Notes: generated from the sequence alone by a model not told the origin. A stretch of DNA of 64,000 bases from Rufibacter latericius (GCF_003721515.1 NZ_RJJD01000003.1:310001-374000); one strand, 5' to 3'. Counted from the first letter of the stretch, positions 1-9,297 are shown. Program-made: numbers and translations.

Positions 1-988
1 ACAGGGGCGATAGCTCATCGTTGTGCAGCAGGGTCACCGTCTGGGTTTTCTCTTTTGCCTCATGCGGAATGCGAAGACCCGGGTTCGCCGAAAAAGCAAT
101 GACGTAATCGCCGCTGCCGTTGGAGGCGATGCCGCCGGTTTTCCCCAGGCCCAGCATGGCGCGTTGGGCCATCCGCTCCAGGTTACGGGCATCCACGGGT
201 GCATCGGTGGCCACGATGATCATGCAGGAACCATCGGCTTTCTCCAGGATTTGCTGCCGGAAAGAGAATTTTTCCAGTTCCTCTCCTACCGGTGCACCGG
301 CCACCTGCAACACGCCCCCGAAATTGGTTTGCACCAGCACCCCCACGGTGTAGCCGCCCAAACTGGCCGGCAGTTTCCGCGAAGATGTTCCTATGCCGCC
401 TTTGAACCCGAAACAGATGGTGCCGGTGCCCGCGCCTACGTTTCCTTCCTCCACCGCCCCGCCCCTGGCTTTCTGGATAGCCTCCAGCACGTGTTTCTCC
501 GTGACATGGCGTGACCGGATGTCGTTCAGGCCGCCGTCGTTGGTTTCTCCCACTACCGCGTTCACCGACTGCACCTTTTCATTGCCGGGCTGCTGCAGGG
601 TGTGCGTGATGACACCGTTCATGCCGGCAGCCACGCTCAGGGTATTGGTCAGGATGATAGGGCTTTCCAGGTTGCCCAATTCCTGCACCTGCGTGGTACC
701 TGCCAGCTTCCCGAAACCGTTCCCAACGAACACCGCCGCCGGCACTTTCTCCTGGAACAGGTTCCCAGTGTGCGGCAGAATAGCAGTGACGCCTGTCCGG
801 ATATCTTTGCCTTTGTTTAGCGTCACCTGGCCCACCTGCACGCCCGGCACATCGGTAATGGCGTTGAGTTGGCCGGTGGGCAGCACGCCAATCTTAATCC
901 CGTATTCCCTTACCCGTTTCCTTTCCTGGGCCTGGGTTTGATTAGTTAAAACCATCATCAGAAGAAATAGCAGCAGGAACTGTTTCAT
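1..988 (-). CDS. P1 (DmpA) family peptidase, 3' end outside window
   Basis: About 329 residues are visible with no stop, from ATG at 988 to the window edge. Residues 1-20 (MKQFLLLFLLMMVLTNQTQA) form a signal peptide, so the protein is exported. After it come typical S58/DmpA features: DVPGVQVGQVTL near residue 46, ILTNTLSVAAGMNG near 112, VVGETNDGGLND near 145, and GIGTSSRKL at 198-206. Enzymes of this N-terminal nucleophile family cut themselves before a Ser in the Gly-x-Ser-Ser segment, and that Ser becomes the nucleophile; substrates are N-terminal residues of D- or L-peptides, amides and esters. The substrate here is unknown. It is divergent from the amidase gene, sharing a 162-bp spacer that holds one palindromic repeat. 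The call is firm; the C-terminus is missing only because the window ends. Confidence 0.9.
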   Translation of the reverse strand, partial: MKQFLLLFLLMMVLTNQTQAQERKRVREYGIKIGVLPTGQLNAITDVPGVQVGQVTLNKGKDIRTGVTAILPHTGNLFQEKVPAAVFVGNGFGKLAGTTQVQELGNLESPIILTNTLSVAAGMNGVITHTLQQPGNEKVQSVNAVVGETNDGGLNDIRSRHVTEKHVLEAIQKARGGAVEEGNVGAGTGTICFGFKGGIGTSSRKLPASLGGYTVGVLVQTNFGGVLQVAGAPVGEELEKFSFRQQILEKADGSCMIIVATDAPVDARNLERMAQRAMLGLGKTGGIASNGSGDYVIAFSANPGLRIPHEAKEKTQTVTLLHNDELSPL

Positions 989-1063
989 GCCTTGGGGTTG
1001 GTTACGGAAGTAAATCTATCGGTTCTGCCGGATATTCCCTTTTAACGCCTGAAATCAACGGCT

Positions 1064-1099
1064 GTTTAAAGGCCGTTTTCCCGAAAATAGCCTCAAAAC
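1064..1099. repeat. Intergenic palindromic element, copy 1
   Basis: GTTT...TTTTC-cc-GAAAA...AAAAC frame. Thirteen of 17 arm positions form Watson-Crick pairs and one more is a G-T wobble. It lies between two divergent genes, so it cannot be only a terminator. Confidence 0.75.
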
Positions 1100-1150
1100 A
1101 GCTTTTCATATTTACTCTGGATGAAGTATCTTTCTACAAAATCCAAACGA

Positions 1151-2821
1151 ATGAACAGACGAAATTTCCTAAGAACCGGTTCTTTGGCCGGGATCACCTT
1201 ATCAGCTTTCGGGTTGGGCGCCTGCGCAACCACCCCAACGGCTACTGCCGCTCCTGAAACTGCCACCAAAGAAACCACAGGCGAGGCCACTCCTGCGACA
1301 ACTGCGACTACAGACCCAACCGATTTCCAACTGAACGAAGTAACCATCCAGGAACTGCAACGCAAGATGCAGTCCGGTGAGTTGACATCTAAAGCCATTA
1401 CCCAGCTTTATTTAGACCGTATTCAGGCGGTGGACAAAAGCGGACCCAAGATCAACTCGGTGATTGAGGTGAACCCAGACGCCTTGCAGTTTGCCGAGGA
1501 AATGGACCAAGAGCGCAAATCGGGCAAGATACGTGGGCCTTTACACGGCATTCCGGTGATGGTGAAAGACAACGTGGATACCCATGATAAAATGTCTACC
1601 TCGGCCGGTGCCCTGGCGCTCGCCGACAACAAAGCCAACAAAGACGCTTTTATTGTGAGCCAGTTAAGAGCCGCGGGCGCGGTGATCATTGGCAAAACCA
1701 ACCTGAGTGAGTGGGCCAACTTCCGGTCTACTAACTCTTCCAGCGGCTGGAGCGGACGCGGTGGGCAAACTAAAAACGCCTACGTGCTGGACCGTACTCC
1801 CTGTGGCTCCAGCTCCGGATCAGGGGTGGCTGTGGCGGCCAACCTATGCGCCGTAGCTGTGGGTACTGAGACCAACGGTTCCATTGTCTGCCCTGCTGCG
1901 GTGAGCGGTGTGGTAGGCTTTAAACCCACCGTGGGCTTGGTGAGCCGCTCGGGCATCATTCCAATTTCCCACACCCAGGACACTGCCGGCCCCATTGCCA
2001 GAACCGTGACCGATGCCGCCATCCTCATGGGCGTATTGGCCGGCGTGGACCCTAACGATGCCGCCACCAAAGAAAGCACCGGCAAAGCGCATACCGATTA
2101 CACCAAATTCCTGGACGCGAACGCCCTGCAAGGGAAGCGAATAGGCGTGGAGAAATCTTTCCTGGAAGGCCACGTGGCCATTGACGCCCTGCTGCGCCAG
2201 GCATTGGATCAGCTAAAAAGCAAAGGCGCTACCATTGTGGAAGTAGAAGCCATGAAAAGCATCCGGGATGTCTCCAGAGACAGCTTCAAGATTCTGCAGT
2301 ACGAGTTCAAAGACGGCGTAAATAAGTACCTGGCAACGGCCAATGCCCAAGTGAAAACCTTGAAAGACGTGATTGAATTCAACAAGCGGAACGAGAAAAC
2401 CTCCATGCCTTTCTTCAAGCAGGAGATTCTGGAGATGTCTGACAAACTGGGCGACCTGAACACGAAGGAGTACAAAGAAGCGGTGAAGAAACAGGTTTCC
2501 GGTTCCCGGACGGCTATTGACAAGATCCTGAAGGACAACAAACTGGATGCCATCGCGGGCCCTACCTACGGTCCATCGTGGTGCATTGATTTGGTGAATG
2601 GTGACTCTTTCACGGGCTACGGCATGTCTACTCCGGCGGCTATTTCGGGGTACCCGCATGTGACGGTTCCTTTGGGTCAGGTGCAGGGCTTGCCGGTGGG
2701 TATTTCCTTCTTTGCGGGTCCGTACTCAGAGCCCAAACTGTTCGGGATTGCATATGCCTACGAGCAACTCTCCAAGCATCGTAAGGCACCACAATTCCTG
2801 AAAACCACCAATCCGTCCTAA
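1151..2821 (+). CDS. Tat-exported amidase-signature lipoprotein
   Basis: Amidase-signature hydrolase acting on amide bonds. The start is taken at 1151, which gives MNRRNFLRTGSLAG, a twin-arginine signal; an ATG 30 bp upstream only adds an unsupported extension. A Cys in GLGACATTP looks like a lipobox, so the enzyme is probably folded before export and lipid-anchored. The Ser-cisSer-Lys machinery is visible: Lys in GIPVMVKDN, cis-Ser in CGSSSGSGVAVAAN, nucleophile Ser in GTETNGSIVCPAA. The extracytoplasmic location and family suggest peptide or amino-acid amide hydrolysis rather than the GatA role in tRNA amidation, but the substrate cannot be read from sequence. It ends in TAA and is monocistronic, followed by a repeat-rich spacer. 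Confidence 0.9.
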   Translation: MNRRNFLRTGSLAGITLSAFGLGACATTPTATAAPETATKETTGEATPATTATTDPTDFQLNEVTIQELQRKMQSGELTSKAITQLYLDRIQAVDKSGPKINSVIEVNPDALQFAEEMDQERKSGKIRGPLHGIPVMVKDNVDTHDKMSTSAGALALADNKANKDAFIVSQLRAAGAVIIGKTNLSEWANFRSTNSSSGWSGRGGQTKNAYVLDRTPCGSSSGSGVAVAANLCAVAVGTETNGSIVCPAAVSGVVGFKPTVGLVSRSGIIPISHTQDTAGPIARTVTDAAILMGVLAGVDPNDAATKESTGKAHTDYTKFLDANALQGKRIGVEKSFLEGHVAIDALLRQALDQLKSKGATIVEVEAMKSIRDVSRDSFKILQYEFKDGVNKYLATANAQVKTLKDVIEFNKRNEKTSMPFFKQEILEMSDKLGDLNTKEYKEAVKKQVSGSRTAIDKILKDNKLDAIAGPTYGPSWCIDLVNGDSFTGYGMSTPAAISGYPHVTVPLGQVQGLPVGISFFAGPYSEPKLFGIAYAYEQLSKHRKAPQFLKTTNPS

Positions 2822-2823
2822 GC

Positions 2824-2859
2824 ATTTAGGCCAGAATTCCAGAAATCGGCTCTAAAACA
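2824..2859. repeat. Intergenic palindromic element, degenerate copy
   Basis: The right half matches the family (GAAATCGGCTCTAAAAC) and the left half is eroded. It starts two bases after the amidase stop. Confidence 0.45.
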
Positions 2860-2915
2860 GAATGCCTGGTTTTAACGACAGTAATGCTTCTACTGATTTC
2901 TGTCTGCACACCCCC

Positions 2916-3003
2916 GTCCTCTTGGAAAGATCTTGTGGATGTACTCGAAAGGCTGAGAGTAGGCGCTATTCTGGTTCGCTCACAAGATCTTTCCAGGATG
3001 ACA
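2916..3003. repeat. MITE-like 88-bp inverted repeat
   Basis: The arms carry a perfect 15-bp match (TGGAAAGATCTTGTG at 2923-2937 against 2981-2995) that extends imperfectly to about 22 bp. A 43-bp middle with no coding potential separates them. It lies between convergent genes. The layout fits a small non-autonomous mobile or extragenic repeat; no second copy is seen in the window. Confidence 0.55.
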
Positions 3004-3111
3004 AAAGGGAGTGGAGTATTTTAAAATCAAGGAAGATTAGGTGCTTTCAGGATTAATGCTTTTCGCCTATTACTCTGAATTTCAATTTAAAAGCTTAATT
3101 TCAATGAAACA

Positions 3112-3144
3112 AAACGGGCTTGAACATGATGTTCAAGCCCGTTT
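3112..3144. terminator. Hairpin, probable terminator between convergent genes
   Basis: Perfect 15-bp stem (AAACGGGCTTGAACA / TGTTCAAGCCCGTTT) with loop TGA. The A-rich left side and T-rich right side would let it act in both directions, between the amidase and the PepSY gene. Confidence 0.7.
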
Positions 3145-3203
3145 GCATTTGACGCTAAACCTAAATTTTCCGCCGGAGGCGCACTACCTTCACGGCAGAC
3201 TTT

Positions 3204-3238
3204 GTTTTGGGGCTCTTTTCAGGAAATCAGCCCCGAAA
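3204..3238. repeat. Intergenic palindromic element
   Basis: Family frame GTTTTGGGGCTC-TTTTCAGGAAA-TCAGCCCCGAAAT; the GGGGCT and AGCCCC arms pair. It lies 12 bp from the stop codon of the minus-strand PepSY gene. Confidence 0.7.
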
Positions 3239-3250
3239 TAAGTTGAAAGA

Positions 3251-4561
3251 CTAGACTCTGGTGACCGCTGGCCTAGCGGAAACACTTACCAGCTTTTTAG
3301 ATTTTTTCTTGAGTTTGTTCCACCAGATCAGGGTACCGGTAATAGGCAAACTGGTGGCGATCAGGCAACAGATGAAATAGATGATCTTGGAGAATGTTCC
3401 GAAGATTTCGCCCAGGTGCAGGCCTCGCACGGATGCCGCAATTTTCTCGTTCAGCTTTTTATCAGAGAACTTCTCCACCTTCAGGGCTTGGCCGGTGTAC
3501 TGATCCAGCTGTACCTTATCGGAGGCTGAAAGGGCGAAGAACCCGGACTGGGACTTGTTCAAGACCACGGATCCGGTAGAATCAGCGGGCAACGAGATGC
3601 GGTAATTTCCTTCATAAGGCAGAATACCATTAGCGGTTTGAATATAATCGGCGATGGTGGGCTTCTGGTTTGTCATCCCGGCGAGGTTAGACTCCAGGGG
3701 TTTTTCAAACTTCTGCTTGAAGATTTTATCGCCCAGAACGGCGCTGGCTCCATCTCGGTACCATTCAAACGACCAGCAAAGCCCGGTCAGGGCCATGATC
3801 AGCAACAGGAAAGAGGAATAGAACCCCAGCGAGTTGTGCAGGTCATGGTTGATGCGTTTCCAGTTTCCGTCGGTTTTTATTTTCAGGCCCTGCTTCCAGT
3901 TCTTGAGCTTCTTGGGGAACCAGATCACCAGTCCGGTAATAATAATGAACACGAAGATGATGGTGGAAGCGCCCACGATGATTTTACCAGGGTTGAGGGA
4001 ACCAGGCTCCCCTTTCACCAGCAACGTGCGGTGCAGTCCCTCTACGGCTTCGAAAAACCCATGCGCCGGGCCCACAGTGGTACCTTTTACTTCTCCGGTA
4101 TATTGGTTGACCAGGTAAGTGGTGCCACGACCGCCGCCGCCAGGGCCACCTTTGCCGCCCTTCTTGCCTTCTCCCTTGCCTCCGGATGGACCTTGCGCCA
4201 AGGCTTTCGGACCCTCAGCGCTTTTGGCTTTATCGCTTTCAGGTTTTCCTTTCTTGCCTCCCTCCTCTTTTTTGAGGGTAAGGCGGTAGGGTTTAGTAGG
4301 GTCCTGCGGAATCTGCAACGCAGTAACGTTTCCTTTTTGGGTGCTTTTCAACTTGGCAATCAATTCATCCGGTGAGAGGGCTACGGCATTGGCCGGTACC
4401 TGCACCTGGTATTTTTCTGGTTCCAGCGCTTCTTCTATCTCGGTATGAAACGTGAAGATGGTACCGGTCAGGCAGACCACAAACAACACCAGGCCGCTGG
4501 CTAAACCTAACCAAAGGTGGATGTCGTTGAATAATTGACGCAAGGTGAACCCCTTTTTCAT
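3251..4561 (-). CDS. PepSY-associated membrane protein
   Basis: PepSY_TM family protein of 436 residues. An N-terminal helix (about 18-38, LGLASGLVLFVVCLTGTIF) is followed by a periplasmic region, two further helices about 200-270, and a last helix near 395-415 ending in a basic tail. Family members are inner-membrane proteins, some of which act as ferric-siderophore reductases or assist iron uptake; conserved His residues (NDIHLWLG, NDLHNSLGFY, LHLGEIFG) could bind haem. Residues about 100-150 are an unusual Gly/Lys-rich insert in the first periplasmic domain. No TonB receptor is adjacent, so the iron role is inferred from the family. A good Bacteroidota-type promoter lies about 125 bp upstream of the start. 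Confidence 0.85.
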   Translation of the reverse strand: MKKGFTLRQLFNDIHLWLGLASGLVLFVVCLTGTIFTFHTEIEEALEPEKYQVQVPANAVALSPDELIAKLKSTQKGNVTALQIPQDPTKPYRLTLKKEEGGKKGKPESDKAKSAEGPKALAQGPSGGKGEGKKGGKGGPGGGGRGTTYLVNQYTGEVKGTTVGPAHGFFEAVEGLHRTLLVKGEPGSLNPGKIIVGASTIIFVFIIITGLVIWFPKKLKNWKQGLKIKTDGNWKRINHDLHNSLGFYSSFLLLIMALTGLCWSFEWYRDGASAVLGDKIFKQKFEKPLESNLAGMTNQKPTIADYIQTANGILPYEGNYRISLPADSTGSVVLNKSQSGFFALSASDKVQLDQYTGQALKVEKFSDKKLNEKIAASVRGLHLGEIFGTFSKIIYFICCLIATSLPITGTLIWWNKLKKKSKKLVSVSARPAVTRV

Positions 4562-4595
4562 GAATGCTTCTTCTTATTGACTACTTGATTTCGGC

Positions 4596-4629
4596 TTTGA
4601 GGCTGTTTTAAGGAAATCGGGTTTAAAAC
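4596..4629. repeat. Intergenic palindromic element
   Basis: TTTGAGGCTGTTTTAAGGAA...TTTAAAAC frame in the leader between the promoter at 4687-4718 and the PepSY start, so it would be transcribed as 5' UTR. A second, half-length copy (TTTAGGCCTTTTTCCGAAAG) starts near 4861. Confidence 0.65.
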
Positions 4630-4686
4630 CGATATCCAATTGAGAGGCTGGGATATTATGGATAACCCTTCTCCTGGAAACGATGG

Positions 4687-4718
4687 CAAACTAACCATCT
4701 ATTTAGATTAATTCCAAA
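4687..4718 (-). promoter_or_regulatory. Probable promoter of the PepSY gene
   Basis: On the minus strand, TTTG, 20 bases, then TTAGTTTG. The spacing equals that of the tRNA-Glu promoter and the -7 box differs from TAnnTTTG at one position. The remaining 4562-5051 spacer holds one full and one half palindromic element; I saw no gene in it. Confidence 0.55.
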
Positions 4719-5051
4719 CTAAAGAAAAAGATTCACCTTTTCACGACTTCCTTTTAAGCGATTAAAGCCAGAAGAAGATGCTCCTAAATCTGCGGATTAC
4801 CTTTTTATAGGAACTGAGGGCTTATTTTTAAATATTCAGGTTTTTCTATTTAAAAGCATGTTTAGGCCTTTTTCCGAAAGGATACACCTGTCAAAGCAGG
4901 GTATTTAATTGAAATGACCATCCTTTCCAATTCTTGAAAATATGGCCTTGTATTTTCTTTGTATAAACCTTTGCAGGTTGCTGCAACAAGCTCTTTCCCT
5001 CTTTCAAATCAACCAAGCTCTCCGTAACTTACTGCGCATTTCTACCCTTCT

Positions 5052-8000
5052 ATGCTTAAAAGACTATTGTACACCGGGGCACTGGTGGCTAGCACAGTAA
5101 GTGCGGCACAAGCCCAAAACGCACCATCCTGGCTGCGTTACTCGTCCATCTCACCTGACGGCCAAACCATTGTCTTCACCTACAAAGGCGACCTTTATCG
5201 AGTGGCGGCCAGCGGGGGCACTGCCCTTCCGCTTACGGTCCATGAAGCCCATGATTTCATGCCGGTTTGGAGCAAAGACGGCAAAACCATTGTCTTCGCC
5301 TCTGACCGCTACGGCAACTTTGACTTGTTCCAGATGCCGGCCACTGGCGGTGAGGCGCAACGCATGACCTTCCACTCGGCTAATGAGTACCCCTATGAGT
5401 TCAGCCCCGACGGTAAAACCGTTTTCTTCGGCTCTACCCGCATGGACATGGCCAGCAACCGCCAGTTTCCTACGTTTGCCTCGCCAGAGCTCTACAAAGT
5501 GGCCCTTGGCGGCGGCCGTGTGCAACAGGTTTTGACCACTCCCGCCGAAGAGGTGAAGCTGAGCAAAGATGGCCAGACCATGCTCTACCAAGACAAAAAA
5601 GGCGGCGAAAACCAGTGGCGCAAGCACCACGTCTCTTCGGTGGCCCGCGACCTTTGGAGCTTTGACACCAAAACCGGCAAGCACACCAAACTGACCTCCT
5701 TTGCCGGTGAGGACCGCACCCCGGTTTTTACTGACAACGACAAAACCATCTATTACCTGAGCGAGGAAAGCGGCACCTTCAACGTGCATCGCATGGCCGC
5801 CGATAAGCCCGGCACCTCCACCAAGGTAACCAACTTCACTAAACATCCGGTTCGATTCCTGACCGCCTCCAACAACGGGATACTGTGTTTCGGGTTCGAT
5901 GGCGATTTGTACACCATGCAGGGCAACAGTGCTCCGCAGAAAGTGAATGTAGTTATCGCTACCGATGTAAAATCCAACAACGAACGCATTGTGCCGGTAG
6001 CCGGCAATGGCGTACAGGATTTGGCGGTATCACCGAACGGGAAAGAAGTGGCCTTCATCTACCGCGGTGAGGTATTTGTTTCGGCGGTGGAAGGAAACGC
6101 CACCAAGCGCATCACCAACACCCCCGAGCAGGAACGCCACGTGAGCTTCTCGCCCGACGGCAAGACGCTTATCTATGCCACCGAGCGTGGCAAAGGCTGG
6201 AAAATTTACCAGACCCAGATTACCCGAAAGGAGGAGCCTTATTTCTACGCCTCTACCCTGCTCAATGAGACCCCGGTCATCAACAACGACAAGGAAAACT
6301 ACGAGCCCCAGTTCTCGCCAGACGGCAAAGAGATCGCGTTTGTGGAAGACCGCATGACCCTGAAGGTGTACAACATCGCCGACAAAAAGGTGCGCACGCT
6401 GCTCACCACCAACGAGCTGTTCTCCATGCGCGACAACGACCAGTACTTCACCTGGAGCCCAGACAGCAAATGGATCGCGTTTGACTTCTCGGAACCAGGT
6501 TTCGCCAACGGCGAGGTAGGCCTGATCTCGGCTGATGGAAAAGGCAAAAAGATCAACCTCACTGAGAGCGGTTACCAGGATGATTCTCCGCAGTGGATGG
6601 CCGGCGGCAACATGCTCATCTGGAACAGCACCCGCGAGGGCATGCGCGCGCAGGCCAACAGCGGCGGGGCCCAGTCAGACATCTTCGCGATGTTCATGAC
6701 CCAGGGAGCGTATGACAAATTCCGGTTGAGCAAAGAAGATTATGCATTGGTGAAGGAAGCCGATGAAAAAGCCGCCAAAGAGAAGGAGAAAGACAAAAAG
6801 AAGAAAAAAGACGAGGAACTTGCCATTGACTGGGAAGGCCTGAAAACCCGCAAAGCCCGCCTCACTTTGCATTCTTCCCAGTTAGGCGATGCGTTGGTTT
6901 CTAAGGATGGTGAGACGCTCTATTACCTCGCCCGTTTTGAGAGAGGCTATAACCTCTGGAGCACCAACCTGCGCACGAAGGAAACCAAAATGGCGGTGAC
7001 TTTGAACGCCAACCGCGCCAGCATGGACTGGGACAAAGACTTTAAAAACCTGTTTTTGCTAGCCGATGGCCGAGTGATTAAGTTAGACCCTGCCGCCAAC
7101 AAACAGGAGAACGTATCCATTAGCGGCGACATGAACCTGAACGTGGCCGCTGAGCGCGCCTTTATGTTTGAGCACGTGTGGCGCCGCACCCAGAAAACGT
7201 TCTACACCGCCGGTTTCCACGGCGCCAACTGGGCTGCCTTAAAAGACGACTACGAGAAGTACTTGCCGCACATCAGCAACAACTACGAGTTCTCTGAGAT
7301 GCTGAGCGAATTACTGGGCGAGCTGAACGTATCGCACTCTGGTTCCAGCTTCTCCAACGTACCGGTGAACGCCGATGCCACTGCCTCTCTGGGAGTTTTC
7401 TATGACCCTGCTTTTACCGGAAACGGCCTCAAAATAGACGAGGTTATCTTGGAAGGTCCTCTGCAGAGAGCTGGTTTTGACGTGAAGCCTGGCATGGTGA
7501 TCGAAAAAATAGATGGTGAAACCCTTTCTTCAGACAAAGACTACGCCCAGTTCCTGAACCGCAAAGCCGGCAAGAACACTCTGGTATCTATCTATGATCC
7601 GGCTACTAAAAAGCGTAGAGACATCACTGTGAAGCCAATTTCCCAGGGAGAAGAAAGCAGCTTGCTTTACAAGCGTTGGGTGCGCCGCAACGCCGAGGAA
7701 GTAGATCGCTTGAGCAACGGACAGCTAGGCTACGTGCACATCCCGGGCATGAACGACCCAAGCTACCGCACCGTGTACGAAGAAGTGATGGGGAAATACG
7801 CTGGTCGCAAAGGCATGGTGGTGGATACCCGTAACAACGGCGGCGGTGACCTGGTGGCAGATCTGGCCATGTTCCTGAGCGGCAAAATGTTCCTGAACTA
7901 CACCACCGACAACCGCTCTACCGGCGTTGAGCCTTCTTTCCGCTGGAACAAGCCCAGCATCGCACTGGCCAACGAAGCCAATTACTCAGACGGACACTGC

Positions 8001-8273
8001 TTCGCCTTCAGCTACCAGGACCTGAAACTGGGGAAACTGGTGGGAATGCCGGTACCGGGCACCTGTACCTTCGCCGGTTGGGAAGCCCTGCAGGACAACA
8101 GCGTGCGCTGGGGCGTTCCGCCGCTAGGCGTGAAAGACGTGCAGGGCCGCTACCTGGAAAACCTGCAGACCGAGCCCGACGTGAAAGTGATGAACGAGTT
8201 TGAGCAGGTGAGCAAAGGCAAAGACCAGCAGTTGGAAGTAGCCGTTCAAGAGCTCCTGAAAGAAGTGAAATAA
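5052..8273 (+). CDS. Tricorn-like S41 peptidase
   Basis: Large exported protease of 1073 residues with a signal peptide (cut near AAQA-QN, residue 21). Residues about 25-560 are WD40/PD40-type propeller repeats, with SPDGK motifs recurring (ISPDGQTIVF, FSPDGKTVFF, FSPDGKTLIY, FSPDGKEIAF, WSPDSKWIAF). A Lys/Glu-rich linker lies near 570-590. The C1 domain contains NVSHSGS, whose His (about 761) is the expected catalytic one. A PDZ domain covers about 785-860, then the S41 catalytic domain with ANEANYSDGHCFAF, whose Ser near 978 is the likely nucleophile. Archaeal tricorn trims proteasome products; this version is periplasmic or secreted, so it more likely degrades envelope or imported peptides. 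A hairpin terminator follows the stop. Confidence 0.93.
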   Translation: MLKRLLYTGALVASTVSAAQAQNAPSWLRYSSISPDGQTIVFTYKGDLYRVAASGGTALPLTVHEAHDFMPVWSKDGKTIVFASDRYGNFDLFQMPATGGEAQRMTFHSANEYPYEFSPDGKTVFFGSTRMDMASNRQFPTFASPELYKVALGGGRVQQVLTTPAEEVKLSKDGQTMLYQDKKGGENQWRKHHVSSVARDLWSFDTKTGKHTKLTSFAGEDRTPVFTDNDKTIYYLSEESGTFNVHRMAADKPGTSTKVTNFTKHPVRFLTASNNGILCFGFDGDLYTMQGNSAPQKVNVVIATDVKSNNERIVPVAGNGVQDLAVSPNGKEVAFIYRGEVFVSAVEGNATKRITNTPEQERHVSFSPDGKTLIYATERGKGWKIYQTQITRKEEPYFYASTLLNETPVINNDKENYEPQFSPDGKEIAFVEDRMTLKVYNIADKKVRTLLTTNELFSMRDNDQYFTWSPDSKWIAFDFSEPGFANGEVGLISADGKGKKINLTESGYQDDSPQWMAGGNMLIWNSTREGMRAQANSGGAQSDIFAMFMTQGAYDKFRLSKEDYALVKEADEKAAKEKEKDKKKKKDEELAIDWEGLKTRKARLTLHSSQLGDALVSKDGETLYYLARFERGYNLWSTNLRTKETKMAVTLNANRASMDWDKDFKNLFLLADGRVIKLDPAANKQENVSISGDMNLNVAAERAFMFEHVWRRTQKTFYTAGFHGANWAALKDDYEKYLPHISNNYEFSEMLSELLGELNVSHSGSSFSNVPVNADATASLGVFYDPAFTGNGLKIDEVILEGPLQRAGFDVKPGMVIEKIDGETLSSDKDYAQFLNRKAGKNTLVSIYDPATKKRRDITVKPISQGEESSLLYKRWVRRNAEEVDRLSNGQLGYVHIPGMNDPSYRTVYEEVMGKYAGRKGMVVDTRNNGGGDLVADLAMFLSGKMFLNYTTDNRSTGVEPSFRWNKPSIALANEANYSDGHCFAFSYQDLKLGKLVGMPVPGTCTFAGWEALQDNSVRWGVPPLGVKDVQGRYLENLQTEPDVKVMNEFEQVSKGKDQQLEVAVQELLKEVK

Positions 8274-8290
8274 CAATCCTTGATCTCAAG

Positions 8291-8315
8291 AAAAGCCCGG
8301 TTATGCCGGGCTTTT
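8291..8315 (+). terminator. Intrinsic terminator of the tricorn-like gene
   Basis: AAAAGCCCGG stem, TTATG loop, CCGGGCTTTT; perfect 10-bp stem 17 bp after the stop codon, with a T-rich 3' side. Confidence 0.85.
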
Positions 8316-8343
8316 CTGTTTCTGGTGATTTAGGTTAAGGAAG

Positions 8344-8379
8344 GTTTCGGCGGCATTTTCCTAAAGCAGCCGTAAAACG
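8344..8379. repeat. Intergenic palindromic element
   Basis: GTTTCGGCGGCATTTTC...AGCCGTAAAACG; CGGC(GG) pairs with GCCG. It lies between two same-strand genes, 28 bp after the terminator, so termination is already provided for. Confidence 0.7.
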
Positions 8380-8422
8380 GCAAAAAGTTTCCCTTGTTCT
8401 GGTACGGCAAAGCCATTCGCCT

Positions 8423-8971
8423 ATGAAAGACAGAGACCTTAGCAAATTCCTCAGCCTGGTATTGCGCCACAAACCCCAAGCCCTGGGCATTGAACTGGAT
8501 GCCGAAGGCTAGACTTCGGTAGAGTTCCTCCTGAAGCGACTGCAAGCCACTGGCAAACCTTTGACGAAGGATCGGCTTGAAAACCTGGTGGCGCAAAATG
8601 ACAAACAACGGTTCGCTTTTAATCAAAACCATACCCGCATAAGAGCCAGTCAGGGGCATTCTCTTGCTATTGATTTAAAGCTTCAGGCCGTAACTCCGCC
8701 TGCCTTTCTCTTTCATGGAACCGCCGAACGCAATGTAGCGGCTATTCAGAAGGAAGGCATCCAGAGACAATCCCGGCAGCACGTACATCTTTCCGGGGAG
8801 GTGGAGACCGCCAGAAAAGTGGGAGCACGCCATGGCAAACCCTTTGTTTTCCGGGTGAAAAGCGGGCAAATGCATCTGGAGGGAATTTCCTTCTACCTGT
8901 CAGCAAACCATGTCTGGTTGACGGATTACGTAGCCCCTGAATACCTGGAAGCCCTGGATGCATCGTCATAG
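8423..8971 (+). pseudogene. kptA: RNA 2'-phosphotransferase with in-frame amber codon
   Basis: The reading frame from ATG 8423 gives a full KptA/Tpt1-like protein of 182 codons, except that codon 30 (8510-8512) is TAG. The context is LDAEG-stop-TSVEF, where the family normally has Gly-Trp, so one G-to-A change turned TGG into TAG. Before it stands the catalytic-type VLRHKPQ; after it FLFHGTAE, HVHLSGEVETARKVG and a normal C-terminus, all in frame and otherwise intact. The enzyme moves a splice-junction 2'-phosphate from RNA to NAD+. Either the gene has just died, or the read is wrong, or the codon is suppressed. A TTG at 8561 could start a 136-residue fragment, but that lacks the N-terminal lobe and should be inactive. 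Confidence 0.88.
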
Positions 8972-8978
8972 AGCCGCA

Positions 8979-9012
8979 GTTTAGAGGCTGTTTTCCGGAA
9001 AGTGCCCCAAAT
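8979..9012. repeat. Intergenic palindromic element
   Basis: GTTTAGAGGCTGTTTTCCGGAAAGTGCCCCAAAT, starting 8 bp after the kptA stop. The rest of the 8972-9297 spacer shows no further feature. Confidence 0.6.
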
Positions 9013-9297
9013 CCATTTCACCTTCTTTTCAGTCCTCGGTTGACATTTTGGAGGATTCAAGTGCCTATTCTTACGCTTTGGCCTTGTCCTGCTTTCAACC
9101 GATTAGTTTATCGATCATTTCGCTACAAATTATCCTAAAAGGGTAAGACTATTCGTTCCTAATCTGCGTACTAGATTCACAAGACATGCAGGTAAACCGG
9201 CAAGCACCCATTACTCCTGTGATTTCGGCTTCCTTTTCAAGAACTAACCCGAAAACGCACAGGCCATCTTTTAACTTCAGAAAGAAAATAACAGGCA

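Noticed and set aside
2862-3056. 64-residue ORF between the amidase and PepSY genes
   Set aside because: It runs through the inverted repeat at 2916-3003 and has no protein-like pattern.
3041-3241. 66-residue ORF
   Set aside because: It crosses the terminator hairpin and a palindromic element; the composition is that of the repeats.
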